Source: Taklimakanibacter albus
GTDB lineage: Bacteria > Pseudomonadota > Alphaproteobacteria > Rhizobiales > Aestuariivirgaceae
NCBI RefSeq assembly: GCF_016595235.1
Contig: NZ_JAENHL010000008.1
Location: forward strand, 1,696,624 to 1,760,623
Length of the DNA stretch: 64,000 bases
Direction: 5' to 3'
The position numbers and the translations under genes are program-made. The notes under the pieces were generated by a model, which had not been told where the DNA came from, did not search any database, and was given only the letters and a program-made list of their open reading frames with translations. Positions 16,548-26,149 of this stretch are shown here, piece by piece (the first letter of the stretch is position 1; each line of letters opens with the position of its first letter).

Positions 16548-18560
16548 ATGACCGCGATGAACGATCCTGGGGCTGAGAGCAACAATAGGGCAAAAGATGA
16601 CGAACCGGCTGGCAAAGCCGATAGCGGTGACACGCCGCCTCTGGGAATTCTCGACGCTGAAGAGCTTCCGCGATACCGCATGGCACTTGCTCGCCTCGAA
16701 CAACGCGGGAAACAACATCAGCGAGCAGCATATACAATGTTGGCGGCCCTTACGCTGTCGACAATCGGCGCCATCGCTCTGATTGCCACCTCTGGCAACA
16801 TTCTTGGTAGCGATCTGGAAAAATCAAGACTTGTTGAGCCCATGTTGAAGGAACTCGATACTCAACAAAGTGGCATCAGCGCAAAACTCGACCAAAGACT
16901 GAAGAAGACCAGCGAGATCAAAAAGAACTTTGAAGACACCTTCATAGTGGGGCGCGAAAACTACTGGGTAAAAGCTCAGATTCCCCCTGAACTAACTTCG
17001 CGCCTCTATTGGGTGGATCTCAGAGGTTCGTACGGCTTGGCAGTCGGCGAGAAGCAATTTGTGTACACCACTGATGGCGGAAAGACGTGGCAACTCCCAC
17101 GCATCGAACAACGCCAAGCCACGTTTGAAGCAGCCGGTTCTGGCTTTGCGCTAGGCACTGGCCCCAGTCTTGTTGCGTGGGTAGGCGGAACCCGAGGCCA
17201 GATTGCCCATACCCGTCTTGGTATAGGTTCGATATGGAAAGTCACAAGCATTCAGCAGAAAGCCGAGAGCGTTCTGGACATATTTTTCAAAGACCCACAA
17301 ACCGGGTGGGCAGTTGGCGGTGGCGGTTTGCTAGCCAAAACGATTGACGGTGGCGATACATGGACGCTTCGGGGTATCAATACCGAGGCCATGTTGTATC
17401 AAGTGAATTTCTACACCGACAATGTCGGCGTAATTCTCGGCAGCGGGTTAACAATACTAACGTCTTTTGACGGAGGCGAGAACTGGACCAATCAGAGCGA
17501 CAAAGTCCGGTCTTTGTTCTCCGGTCGTGATGTTACAGATCTTCGCTTCACTTCCTTCGACGTTGACTCACAGCGGCCGCTTTCAGAATCAAAAAGAATT
17601 GTGATCGGTGGGGCGGATCAAACCGTAATATATGGCGAGATCACTGAAAGTGCCGGAGGACAGCGCGACATATCCTGGAGAGAGAGCACAATCCCCCAGA
17701 AGAGCAAAGACACGATCCGATGGATCGAACGTTTTGGAGCTAGCCCCAACATGATCGCCGTGGGCGACAACGGCGCAATACTCATATCGCGCGATTCCGG
17801 GACGAATTGGCAGCCGGAACCAAATGAGGGAGATAGACCTCGCCTATTATACGCACAAGCAACCGCGCTGGACCGCGTGACAATAACAGGCGATGATGGA
17901 TACATCGCTCAACTATCCCTGGGTCTCAAGGGCGATCGCTCCAAGATAACCAGAGAGACCTCTCCAATTAAGGACACCCTGCTTTATCAAATTTCTCCAC
18001 GAAATCAGCAAGAACAAGTCGCAGTTGGCGATATGATCTTACGCCGCGAGCCCAGTAATCTGGCGGCATTTGCTGACCTGGATCCGGAAACATTCAGAGG
18101 GGTGGCGTTGCGCAAACAGTTCTTCGAGAACATTCCAACTACACCAGATGAAAAATCCATATTATCGAATATGATCGCCGATCTTCAGAGAATTGACCAA
18201 GATATTAGCGAACTCAACAAAGACCTTGAGAATACGAAAGGGCGCCGCGAAGCAACTCTCACCACCACCCCGATAAACACGGGTGAATTCATGTGGTGGT
18301 TAACTGGCTCGCGTGCGGCCATCGTGGTGATGATGTTCTTCATAATCAGATTTCTGGTGTCACTCTACAGATATCACACAAACCGCGCGGCCTTTTATCA
18401 GGCGCGAAGTGATGCCTTCAGATCCATGCGTGTGCTTCCCGGCACGGTAAAGGAAGTAATCGCACTCTACACTCCAGAACCTCTTGGAGACGATGTTGCC
18501 TCTTGGAGTTTTGCAGACATCCTCTCAGCGGCAAAGAGTTCTATTAGTGGAAAATCTTAA
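16548..18560 (+). CDS. Membrane-anchored BNR/Ycf48-like beta-propeller protein
   Basis: 670 residues, function unknown. The N-terminal 55 residues are polar, followed by a membrane helix (about 60-84) and a coiled-coil-like stretch (85-125). Residues 130-500 hold BNR-type turns spaced as propeller blades: TTDGGKTW, TIDGGDTWT, SFDGGENWT and SRDSGTNWQ, also seen in Ycf48/HCF136-like proteins. A second coiled coil (about 525-560) leads to a second membrane helix (about 577-598) and a roughly 70-residue cytoplasmic tail. The propeller would thus be held outside the membrane between two anchors. Base composition differs sharply from the neighbours: 18121-18180, for example, is about 38% GC. That suggests horizontal acquisition. 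I cannot name a role. Confidence 0.8.
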   Translation: MTAMNDPGAESNNRAKDDEPAGKADSGDTPPLGILDAEELPRYRMALARLEQRGKQHQRAAYTMLAALTLSTIGAIALIATSGNILGSDLEKSRLVEPMLKELDTQQSGISAKLDQRLKKTSEIKKNFEDTFIVGRENYWVKAQIPPELTSRLYWVDLRGSYGLAVGEKQFVYTTDGGKTWQLPRIEQRQATFEAAGSGFALGTGPSLVAWVGGTRGQIAHTRLGIGSIWKVTSIQQKAESVLDIFFKDPQTGWAVGGGGLLAKTIDGGDTWTLRGINTEAMLYQVNFYTDNVGVILGSGLTILTSFDGGENWTNQSDKVRSLFSGRDVTDLRFTSFDVDSQRPLSESKRIVIGGADQTVIYGEITESAGGQRDISWRESTIPQKSKDTIRWIERFGASPNMIAVGDNGAILISRDSGTNWQPEPNEGDRPRLLYAQATALDRVTITGDDGYIAQLSLGLKGDRSKITRETSPIKDTLLYQISPRNQQEQVAVGDMILRREPSNLAAFADLDPETFRGVALRKQFFENIPTTPDEKSILSNMIADLQRIDQDISELNKDLENTKGRREATLTTTPINTGEFMWWLTGSRAAIVVMMFFIIRFLVSLYRYHTNRAAFYQARSDAFRSMRVLPGTVKEVIALYTPEPLGDDVASWSFADILSAAKSSISGKS

Positions 18561-18630
18561 TTGCTGAACTTATTAGTCCATCAGGCAGCAGTGCTGCCTC
18601 GCTACAAAACGTTGAAAAAGGGAGAAGTCC

Positions 18631-18750
18631 ATGACAAATCGTGCATCGATGGCAATAATTATTATTCTCTCCGTATTCTCGGCAACCGTACTCGCAAACT
18701 CAAACCCAGTTTTGGCGCAATGTTCGCCATCTGACAGAGCCTGCCGCTGA
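18631..18750 (+). CDS. Putative 39-aa secreted peptide, or 5' remnant of a frameshifted gene
   Basis: An ATG with GGGAGAAG seven bases upstream opens a 39-codon frame. It has a clear signal sequence (AIIIILSVFSATVLA, then NSNPVLA) and a very short mature part, QCSPSDRACR, with two cysteines. Shifting one base at the end opens another frame that continues for about 30 codons to about 18842 (SNSNQTNMMATGNRTLF...). A frameshifted longer protein is therefore possible. It lies in the same low-GC patch as the propeller gene, 70 bp after it. Confidence 0.4.
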   Translation: MTNRASMAIIIILSVFSATVLANSNPVLAQCSPSDRACR

Positions 18751-19163
18751 GCAACTCTAACCAGACCAACATGATGGCGACAGGGAATCGCACGCTGTTC
18801 GCAAGTGACATAAAATACGAATCCTTATTGGCCGCCCCTTTTTAGTGAACGAGGAAGGTCTTACCGGAAGAGCGGCCAGAGCAAATGCCAGCCTCCATAC
18901 CTTTGACAATCGGCCAGTACTCCCTGATCAGAAGCCCTTGTGTTCTACAGCACCTGGTTCGACCATGAGGCTCAAGGCAGGACGGAAAACAGCCACTGCC
19001 CCGCCCTCCCAGAATGAACATCAGAGCAACGAAAATAGGCAAGGGAAAAGGGCTAAGCAGAGGCGTGGACACGCTTCTCACAGCTTAGTCGAAGTCGATT
19101 GACGAACCCTTGCCTAACCTGCGATCACAGCCCCACCATGCAATTTCCTGGCGAGGCCGGCCG
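18751..19163. other. Gap without a supported gene
   Basis: About 410 bp between the small peptide and nikR. Open frames here are short, start with GTG/TTG, and have no ribosome site or recognisable domain. Composition climbs back to the genomic norm towards nikR. It may be the eroded edge of an inserted segment, but no repeats or recombinase remnants were seen. Confidence 0.4.
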
Positions 19164-19631
19164 ATGCAGCGCGTAACCGTCACCCTGGACGACGATCTCA
19201 TGAGCGAGCTCGATCGCGTGATCGAGATGAAGGGCTATCAGAACCGTTCCGAGGCCATCCGCGACCTGGCGCGCGCCGGCATTCGCGAGGCGACCGTCAG
19301 CGTGCCGGAGACCGGCAACTGCGTCGGCGCGCTGATCTATGTCTATGACCATTCGGCCCGCGAGCTGTCGAAGCGCTTGGTGCAGACCTTCCATGATCAC
19401 CATCATCTGTCGGTGTCGACACTGCATATCCACCTCGATCACGACAACTGCATGGAGATCAATGTGCTGAAAGGGCCGACGGAGGAAATCCGCCACAGCG
19501 CCGAACATGTCATCGCCGAACGCGGCGTGCGCCATGGTCAGCTGGTGCTGATCCCGGTCGAGATGGAAGCGCACAGCCACGGCCATGGCGAGAGCTCGCC
19601 ACACCGGCACATGCACATCAAGGTGAAGTAG
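19164..19631 (+). CDS. nikR: Nickel-responsive regulator NikR
   Basis: 155 residues from the ATG at 19164, where MQRVTVTLDDDLM begins the ribbon-helix-helix domain; an upstream GTG-type extension has no homology. The nickel site is in place: H77 in FHDHHH, then H88 and H90 in LHIHLDHDNC and C96, matching E. coli H76/H87/H89/C95. A histidine-rich tail (HSHGHGESSPHRHMHIK) is extra. With Ni(II) bound, NikR represses nickel uptake. The gene is convergent with nikE (14-bp overlap of ends), and an exact operator sits upstream of nikA. Confidence 0.96.
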   Translation: MQRVTVTLDDDLMSELDRVIEMKGYQNRSEAIRDLARAGIREATVSVPETGNCVGALIYVYDHSARELSKRLVQTFHDHHHLSVSTLHIHLDHDNCMEINVLKGPTEEIRHSAEHVIAERGVRHGQLVLIPVEMEAHSHGHGESSPHRHMHIKVK

Positions 19632-20400
19632 GCAGTGCCGGCAAGACTGCCGCCGCGAGCGCCCGCGACGCAGGATGATGAAGGCCCGCCACCGTCTTCG
19701 CGGCATCGACGATGCGGCCCTCTTCCATGACCAGCACCCGGTCGCATAGGCGCCGGGCGAGACGCAGATCATGGGTGATGAACAGGAAAGCCGTGCCCAG
19801 TTGCCGGCGCAGCTGGGAGAGCAGATCGAGAATCTGCAATTGCAGAACCAGATCGAGATTGGAAACCGCCTCGTCGAGGATGATCAATTCCGGTTTTGGC
19901 GCCAAGGCGCGGGCGATACAGACGCGCTGCAGCTGGCCGCCGCTCATCTGCCCCGGCAGCTTCTCGCCATCGCGGCGGTCGAGCCCCACAAGCATCAGCA
20001 ATTCCGCCACGCGCGCCTTGCGGGCCAGGTGGTCGAGATCGGTCAGATGCCGCAACGGCTCGCCGACCGTCCGCTCGACCGTATGGCGCGGATCGACGGC
20101 GCCGATCGAATCCTGAAAGACGAGCTGGACGGCGCGGCGGAAATCGCGCCGCCCCTCACCGCCAATGCCGGCAATGTCACGGCCGCGAAAGGTGATCCGC
20201 CCAGCATCGGGCTTTTCGAGGCCGAGCAGCAGCCGCGCCAAAGTGCTCTTGCCGCAGCCGCTGCGGCCGAGCAGCCCGACACATTCACCGGGCGCGATGG
20301 CGAGATCGACATCCCGCAGCACTGTCTTGGGCTCAGGCGCCGCGAGCCAGGCGCCGGAGCGATAGGATTTGCCGACCGCCTCGGCCGCGATCAGGCTCAT
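19618..20400 (-). CDS. nikE: Nickel ABC transporter ATP-binding protein NikE
   Basis: 260 residues, ABC ATPase of the Dpp/Opp/Nik type. Walker A GLLGRSGCGKSTLAR, signature QMSGGQLQRVCIARAL, Walker B ELIILDEAVSNLD and switch H in FLFITHDL are all present. It pairs with NikD to drive NikBC. Its ATG overlaps the nikD stop (20397-20400). It is last in the nikABCDE operon and convergent with nikR. Confidence 0.93.
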   Translation of the reverse strand: MSLIAAEAVGKSYRSGAWLAAPEPKTVLRDVDLAIAPGECVGLLGRSGCGKSTLARLLLGLEKPDAGRITFRGRDIAGIGGEGRRDFRRAVQLVFQDSIGAVDPRHTVERTVGEPLRHLTDLDHLARKARVAELLMLVGLDRRDGEKLPGQMSGGQLQRVCIARALAPKPELIILDEAVSNLDLVLQLQILDLLSQLRRQLGTAFLFITHDLRLARRLCDRVLVMEEGRIVDAAKTVAGLHHPASRALAAAVLPALPTSP

Positions 20401-21182
20401 GCCACCTGCTCCTCGGGATAGAGCGCCAGATGCGCCGCCACGAGGGCCTGGGTCGCCGCGTGCCGGGGCTCTGTGAATATGTCGTGGACATCACCACGCT
20501 CGACGATCTGGCCACTCTCCATCACGGCGACGGTGCGGGCGGCGCGCGCCACTACGCCCATGTCATGGGTGATGAGCAGCACGCCCAGACCATGCCTCGC
20601 CACCAGCCGCTCGATCAGATCGAGCACATGCGCCTGCAGCACGAGGTCGAGATCGGTGGTCGGCTCATCGGCGATGAGGAACGGCGCTTCGGACAACAGC
20701 GCCAGCGCGATCATCACCCGCTGCAGCATGCCGCCGCTCATCTGGAAGGGATAAAGCGCCAGGATCCGCGCCGGCTCGTCGAGACCCGCTTCCGCGAAAG
20801 CGGCGAGGATGCGCTTGTCACTGTCAGGCCCCTGACGACCGGCCGCCTTCAGCGTCTCCAGCGCATGCGCCCGCATGGACAGCACCGGATTGAAGGCGCT
20901 GCGCGGGTTCTGCATAACGGTCGCGACCAGCCGGCCACGTAGCTCGAGGCCCGCTTTCACTTGCCCGTCGACCGCCACGCGGCCGGCGAGGCGCGTCACG
21001 CCGGACGGCAGGCAATCCTGGATGCCGAGGCAGGTCAGCGATTTGCCGCAGCCGCTGGCGCCGACCAAAGCGGTCACCGCACCGGCGGAAACACTGAGAT
21101 CGAGACCACGCACCAGCTCGACCGGCGCGCCATGGCGCCGCGTCGCCAGCCTGAGGCCCTCGATGGTGAGCATCCTGCCCAT
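20397..21182 (-). CDS. nikD: Nickel ABC transporter ATP-binding protein NikD
   Basis: 261 residues from the ATG at 21182, which overlaps the nikC stop (TGATG); the longer frame upstream lies inside nikC. Walker A ALVGASGCGKSLTCLG, signature QMSGGMLQRVMIALAL, Walker B FLIADEPTTDLD and switch VLLITHDMG are present. It is a peptide/nickel-type ABC ATPase energising the NikBC channel with NikE. Confidence 0.93.
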   Translation of the reverse strand: MGRMLTIEGLRLATRRHGAPVELVRGLDLSVSAGAVTALVGASGCGKSLTCLGIQDCLPSGVTRLAGRVAVDGQVKAGLELRGRLVATVMQNPRSAFNPVLSMRAHALETLKAAGRQGPDSDKRILAAFAEAGLDEPARILALYPFQMSGGMLQRVMIALALLSEAPFLIADEPTTDLDLVLQAHVLDLIERLVARHGLGVLLITHDMGVVARAARTVAVMESGQIVERGDVHDIFTEPRHAATQALVAAHLALYPEEQVA

Positions 21183-22048
21183 CAGCAGTGCTCGATCCTG
21201 AAGGCGGGGTCGAGCCGGTCGCGCAGCGCATCGCCCAAACGGTTGAAGGCCATCACGCTGATCAGGATCATCATGCCGGGCCAGAGAACGAGGAGCGGCT
21301 GCGTCCACACGAACTGGCGCGCATCATTGATCATCACGCCCCATTCGGGTGTCGGCGCCGCGACGCCCAGCCCCAGGAAGGACAGGCCCGCGACATGCAT
21401 CATCATATGTCCGATGTCGAGCGTCGCCAGCACGAGGAGCTGCGCCAGCACGCCCGGCATGATGTGCTCGGTGAAGATCCGCACACGCCCGGCGCCGGCG
21501 ATCTCCGCGGCGGCGATGTAATCGCGCTCGCGCATCGACAGGACGAGGCCGCGCACGATGCGCGCATACCAGGCCCAGTGCGACAACACCACCGCCGCGA
21601 TGACATTGACCATGCCGATGCCGAGCACACCGATCATGAACATCGCCAGCACAAAAGTCGGGAAGGTCAGGAAGACGTCGCAGAAACGCATGACGATCCG
21701 GTCGAACCGGCCGCCGATGAAGCCGGAGGCGCCGCCGACGATGATGCCTAGCGCCAGGACCAGCAGCAGGATGATGGCGACGGAGCCGAGCGAGATTCGC
21801 GTGGCATAGATCAGCCGGGTGAGCATGTCGCGGCCGAGATGATCGGTGCCGAGCCAATGCGCGGCGCTCGGTCCCTGCAGCTTGGCGGCCAGGTCCACGA
21901 GGTCCGGGTCATGCGGCGCGATGAACGGAGCGGCGACAATGAACAGAGCGAGCAGCGCAACGATCGCCACAGCGATACGGACCTGCCAGACGCCACGGCG
22001 GCGTGGCGCGGCCAGGACCGGCGCCAGCAAGGTATTCTCCATGCTCAT
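21182..22048 (-). CDS. nikC: Nickel ABC transporter permease NikC
   Basis: 288 residues from the ATG at 22048, overlapping the nikB stop by 4 nt. It has six hydrophobic helices: the first (about 20-42) precedes [14 protein letters not shown], and the DppC-type loop [19 protein letters not shown] carries the EAA coupling helix. [16 protein letters not shown] is the usual Opp/Dpp/Nik permease hallmark. It forms the inner-membrane channel with NikB. Confidence 0.93.
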   Translation of the reverse strand: MSMENTLLAPVLAAPRRRGVWQVRIAVAIVALLALFIVAAPFIAPHDPDLVDLAAKLQGPSAAHWLGTDHLGRDMLTRLIYATRISLGSVAIILLLVLALGIIVGGASGFIGGRFDRIVMRFCDVFLTFPTFVLAMFMIGVLGIGMVNVIAAVVLSHWAWYARIVRGLVLSMRERDYIAAAEIAGAGRVRIFTEHIMPGVLAQLLVLATLDIGHMMMHVAGLSFLGLGVAAPTPEWGVMINDARQFVWTQPLLVLWPGMMILISVMAFNRLGDALRDRLDPAFRIEHC

Positions 22049-22992
22049 CGCGATCTCTCCGCGAACATACGGATCCGGGGATCGAGCCAGGCATAGAGGA
22101 TGTCGATGACGAGATTGCACAGAACAAAAATCAGCGTCATCAGCAGGACGAAGCATTGGAGGACGGGGAAGTCGCGATTATAGATGGCCGACACCGCATA
22201 GCGGCCGAGCCCCGGCCAACCGAAGATGTTCTCCACCACCAGCGTGCCGCCGATCAATTCACCGATATGCATGCCGGTGGCGGTGACGATGGGCAGAAGC
22301 GCGTTGCGCAGGATGTGATGGCGCGTGACGTTCCCGTCGGACAGGCCGCGCAACCGCGCATAGAGAACATGCCGTTGGCCGCCGGCCTCGAGCATGCTGG
22401 TGCGCAGCATACGCGCATTGATCGACAGCGACATCAGCGACACCGCCAGAACGGGCATGAGCATATGCTCGACGCCGCCCTTGCCGAGCGGCGGCAACAG
22501 GCCCAGCCACACCGAAAAGACCATCACCAGCAGGAATCCCAGCCAGAAATTCGGCATCGAGACACCGATGAAGGCGATGCCGCGCACGATCTGATCGGGC
22601 AACTTGTCGGGATGGCGCGCCGCCCAGATGCCGAGCGGCAGGCTCACCGCGAGTGTCACCACGAGAGCCACGGCGGCGAGCTGCAGCGTAGCGGGCAGAT
22701 AATAGAGAAACTCGTCGAGCACCGGCCGCCGCGTCGCATAGGACACGCCGAAATCGAGACGCACCGCATCCCATAACCAAGTCAGATATTGCTCGACCAA
22801 GGGGCGGTCGAGACCCAGAAGCACGCGCGCCTTGGCGATCGCCGCATCGGTCGGCGGGATCTGCGACAGCCTGAGATAATCGAGCGCCGGATCGCCACGG
22901 CCGAGCCGCAGCATGGCGAAGACGACAGCAGAGACGCCCAGCAGCATCAAGGGGATCAGCGCGAGCCTACCGGCGATGAAACGCAGCATCAA
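22045..22992 (-). CDS. nikB: Nickel ABC transporter permease NikB
   Basis: 315 residues with six membrane helices. The N-terminal [20 protein letters not shown] and the following [12 protein letters not shown] are typical of DppB/NikB proteins. The EAA-type loop occurs near [20 protein letters not shown]. The C-terminal [19 protein letters not shown] is the conserved permease motif. It overlaps nikA upstream and nikC downstream by 4 nt each. Confidence 0.93.
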   Translation of the reverse strand: MMLRFIAGRLALIPLMLLGVSAVVFAMLRLGRGDPALDYLRLSQIPPTDAAIAKARVLLGLDRPLVEQYLTWLWDAVRLDFGVSYATRRPVLDEFLYYLPATLQLAAVALVVTLAVSLPLGIWAARHPDKLPDQIVRGIAFIGVSMPNFWLGFLLVMVFSVWLGLLPPLGKGGVEHMLMPVLAVSLMSLSINARMLRTSMLEAGGQRHVLYARLRGLSDGNVTRHHILRNALLPIVTATGMHIGELIGGTLVVENIFGWPGLGRYAVSAIYNRDFPVLQCFVLLMTLIFVLCNLVIDILYAWLDPRIRMFAERSR

Positions 22993-24554
22993 TTCGCCGG
23001 ACGATAGGTCTCGAACGGAATCTCCGAGACCGACGGGCCGAAGCCGACAGCCCCGAGCTTCGGTCCCGCCACCAGCGGGGATGTGCTGTAGGTCAGCGGC
23101 AGATAAACCGCCTCTTCGTGGAGCGCCGTGAGAATGTCGCGGTAGAGCCGCTGGCGCTTGGTCTCATCGACGGTGACGAGCACCTCGCCGATCTTGGCGT
23201 CGAGCTCGCCCTTCAGCGGCAGGCCCAATTGCGCCTGATAGTCGGCATGCGACGGCACCCGCATCGAGCTGATGAAGGAATGCGGATCATAGGGAGCACC
23301 CCAGGTCTCGCCGAAGATCATGCCGAATTCGCCCTCGCGCTGGCGTGTCTCGATGGCATTGGCCTCCTCGCCCACCAGCACGACGTCGATGCCGATCCGG
23401 CGCAGATTGGCCTGGATGACCTCGGCGATCGCCTTCTGCTGCGCATTGTTGCCGACATAACAAAGCTCGATGCTGAGCTTCACGCCGTCCTTGGCGCGTA
23501 TCGCTTCGCCGTCGAGGCGGCGCCAGCCGGCTTCATCGAGAAGCGCTTCCGCCTTGGCCGGATCATAGGCGTAGGGGTGGAGCCCGACATCCGCATAAGG
23601 AAAATTGGGCGCGAACAAAGCATCGGCGCGTTTCTGCGTGCCATAAAGGACGCTCTTCACGATCCCGTCCTTGTCCACCGCATGATTGATCGCCTTGCGC
23701 ACGAAAAGATCATTGGTCGGCGCGCGATTGGTGTTGAGCGCCACCATTTCGGTCGTCAAAGGATGGGAGATCGCTGTCTTGCCCGGATACATGGCCTGGA
23801 AGCGCGCGAAGACATCGGGCGAAATCTGCCCCGCCCCATAGATCAGATCGATGTCGCCGGTCTCGAAGGCGACGGCGCGGCTGTTGGGATCGGGAATGAC
23901 CTTGACCAGGATCCGGTCGAAGGCCGGCTTCGGTCCCCAATAGGTCTCGTTGCGGACAAAGAGGTCATATTCGCCGAGCCGCGTCTCGGCGAGCTTCCAC
24001 GGCCCGGTGCCGATCGGCGCGATGATCTTGTCGGCGGTGCCTTCGGCGGGGATGGCGGCCGGCGAAATGAACCGGAACGGCCGGATCAGCGCCAGTTCCT
24101 GCAGGACCGGATAATAGGCTTCCTTCAGGGTGAGGCGGAAGGTCGACGCATCGAGAGCTTCCGTCTTCCTGATCTGGTTGGCGAGCTCAAGCCAGTTGTG
24201 GCGGTCGCGGCTCGCCAGGACGGTGTCGAAATTGGCTTTGACCGCGTCGGCGTCGAACACCGTGCCGTCGGAGAATTTCACGTCCTTGCGCAAGGTGAAG
24301 GTATAGACATGGCCGTCGCCGGAAACGGTCCAGTTTGTAGCGAGCCAGGGCGCCACCGTGCCATCGGCCTGGTACTTCACCAGCGGCTCATAGACCATGG
24401 CCTGTCCGAACATCTCGTTCGGCGCATAGGCATGCGGGTTGAGCGGCCCGACGTTGGCGGTCCAGGAATAGGTCAGCGTCGTCTCGGCACGCGCCGGCCC
24501 GGAGACGAGCAGCGCCAGAATGGCCAGGCCGGCCAGGATCCTCGCCATACGCAT
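22989..24554 (-). CDS. nikA: Nickel-binding periplasmic protein NikA
   Basis: 521 residues, family 5 solute-binding protein with signal peptide ([20 protein letters not shown]). The mature start reads [15 protein letters not shown] and [13 protein letters not shown], close to E. coli NikA rather than to dipeptide-binding proteins. It captures nickel, probably as a chelate, and delivers it to NikBCDE. First gene of the operon; the NikR operator lies 55 bp upstream of its start. Confidence 0.94.
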   Translation of the reverse strand: MRMARILAGLAILALLVSGPARAETTLTYSWTANVGPLNPHAYAPNEMFGQAMVYEPLVKYQADGTVAPWLATNWTVSGDGHVYTFTLRKDVKFSDGTVFDADAVKANFDTVLASRDRHNWLELANQIRKTEALDASTFRLTLKEAYYPVLQELALIRPFRFISPAAIPAEGTADKIIAPIGTGPWKLAETRLGEYDLFVRNETYWGPKPAFDRILVKVIPDPNSRAVAFETGDIDLIYGAGQISPDVFARFQAMYPGKTAISHPLTTEMVALNTNRAPTNDLFVRKAINHAVDKDGIVKSVLYGTQKRADALFAPNFPYADVGLHPYAYDPAKAEALLDEAGWRRLDGEAIRAKDGVKLSIELCYVGNNAQQKAIAEVIQANLRRIGIDVVLVGEEANAIETRQREGEFGMIFGETWGAPYDPHSFISSMRVPSHADYQAQLGLPLKGELDAKIGEVLVTVDETKRQRLYRDILTALHEEAVYLPLTYSTSPLVAGPKLGAVGFGPSVSEIPFETYRPAN

Positions 24555-24608
24555 CGCCTGTTCCCCGCTTCGCCCGTTTACGCTGAGCGGAAACCTATAC
24601 AGGCGAGA

Positions 24609-24636
24609 GTATGATGTCTATCAGTTTTCGTCATAC
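24609..24636. promoter_or_regulatory. NikR operator (exact consensus)
   Basis: GTATGA, 16 bp, then TCATAC: both half-sites and the spacer length equal the E. coli NikR operator. It lies 55 bp upstream of nikA in a short intergenic region, so nickel-loaded NikR should block this promoter. Confidence 0.9.
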
Positions 24637-24661
24637 TCGGGCGAAAACGCCGGATCAACCG

Positions 24662-26149
24662 TCAGTCGGAACCGTGCTCCTTGAGGGTGGCGGCCACCCA
24701 CTCGGCGAAGTAGTCGGCGCGCATGATCTCGCCCAAGTCATCACACGGCCCATCCCCGATGGCGCTCGCTATTCCCAGCAGCAAAGGCGGTTCGTCCGGG
24801 CCGACGACACCGCCAGGCGCCAGGAACACGCCGCCACCCGAGTCGCCACGACAGAATTCCGGCGCTCTCAAAAAGACCTTCTCGGATTGGCCGAGAAAGG
24901 AGTTGGGCGGCAGCACCATCAGGCTCAATATTGCCCGGACCTTCAGAAGCCGCTCGTCCTTGCTCTCGTGGTTGCCATAGCCATAGAGAGCGGCATCGAT
25001 AAAAAGAAGATCCATCATGTCGGCGGTCAGAAACGCTTCGCGCCCGGTCAGGAACCTGACAGGCGGCAAGGTCGACCCATCCTCGTCGAGGAGAAGCAGG
25101 GCTATGTCGCTGGCATCCGTCGTGGCCGACTTGGCGCTATAGTCGGGGTGGATGACGATGCGCGCGGCCTTGCGGGCGAGCTTCCTGTCATTCTGATAGA
25201 GCGTGACCTGGCGCGGCTTTACGGCGACGATGCGTTTCTCGTTGGTGAAGCAGTGCGCCGCGGTCAAGACCGCCCGGCCGTTGATCAGGACACCGGAGCA
25301 CATGCGCCGGTCCGCCATCAGCTTGACCGCCCGCACGGCGATCGCCGGCTCGATCTCCCATGAACTCTGCGGTGCCGTGGGGAAAAATGGATTGTCCGAT
25401 TTTGCCCCGGGTGACACGTCGAAACCGAACGTGGCCAAGGCGGTGGCCTTGATCTTGCCGCTCCGCTCCATCGCGTCGATGGTCTTGTCGACCAGCTTCC
25501 TGAGCGCCTTGTCGGAGGTTCTGACCAGGGCTCTGTCGTCGGGAGGGATCGTGGCGGCGTCATTGAGGACTTGGACAATCTTGCAGCAGGACACGTCGGA
25601 CGCCCTGTCGATTTCGTAAACCGCCAGATCGAGCCGCGCTATCGCCAGATCGGCGTCGCCGCTGGCGAGCGCCGAGAGAAAATCCCCGTTCGGGCTCAGG
25701 AGAGACCCGGGCAGCCTGGTGGTAACGAAACTCTTGCCCACCATGTCGCCGACAGCGATCTTCTTGCCCGCAAGCGCCGCCGGGCTGATCTCGCTCGGTC
25801 CAGCATCCTTGCGCACGACAAAAGCAAGCGGCATGCGCGCATAGCTGCGTGTTCCCGCAAGTCTTTTGTCCCGGGTGATACTGTCAAAATAGGAAACCAG
25901 CACATCCACCCGCCCCTCGAGCAGCTCCTTCCCGGCGGGCATCGTGCTGATCGCGACCGTCCGGCAGGGCTTGCCGATGGACTGGCACAGTTCCCGCGCG
26001 ATTGCCGCATCGAAACGTTCCCGGCGCTGCCCGGTCTCGCTCGAGACTTCCTGGAAGCCGACGCGGATCTCCTCGGCCGCCCGTGCGGGCAGAGCCATCA
26101 ACCCCGCATGCAGAGCCGCGATAAAAGAAAGGCTTCGCCACATCGTCAT
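24662..26149 (-). CDS. Fusion of extracellular solute-binding domain and trypsin-like protease
   Basis: 495 residues from the ATG at 26149 (stop/start TGATG with the upstream gene); an ATG 9 nt earlier is possible. The signal peptide ends at PARA-AEE. Residues about 25-245 read as an SBP_bac_3-type binding domain (IRVGFQEVSSETGQRRERFD, ISTMPAGKELLEGRVDVLVS). Residues about 265-490 are a chymotrypsin-fold protease with a full triad: H299 in VLTAAHCF, D348 in DASDIALLLL and S437 in FCRGDSGGG. GVLINGRAVLTAAHC is the classic S1 entry. The product is exported. Binding of a small ligand might control proteolysis, which is inference. It is the last of three co-directional genes; the two upstream ones encode small exported proteins. 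Confidence 0.88.
   Translation of the reverse strand: MTMWRSLSFIAALHAGLMALPARAAEEIRVGFQEVSSETGQRRERFDAAIARELCQSIGKPCRTVAISTMPAGKELLEGRVDVLVSYFDSITRDKRLAGTRSYARMPLAFVVRKDAGPSEISPAALAGKKIAVGDMVGKSFVTTRLPGSLLSPNGDFLSALASGDADLAIARLDLAVYEIDRASDVSCCKIVQVLNDAATIPPDDRALVRTSDKALRKLVDKTIDAMERSGKIKATALATFGFDVSPGAKSDNPFFPTAPQSSWEIEPAIAVRAVKLMADRRMCSGVLINGRAVLTAAHCFTNEKRIVAVKPRQVTLYQNDRKLARKAARIVIHPDYSAKSATTDASDIALLLLDEDGSTLPPVRFLTGREAFLTADMMDLLFIDAALYGYGNHESKDERLLKVRAILSLMVLPPNSFLGQSEKVFLRAPEFCRGDSGGGVFLAPGGVVGPDEPPLLLGIASAIGDGPCDDLGEIMRADYFAEWVAATLKEHGSD

Noticed and set aside
18583-18599. Hairpin AGGCAGC/GCTGCCT after the propeller gene as a terminator
   Set aside because: Stem is present but there is no T run after it, so termination is not supported.
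18845-19102. 85-codon frame before nikR
   Set aside because: GTG start without ribosome site, no hydrophobic or domain pattern, uneven composition.
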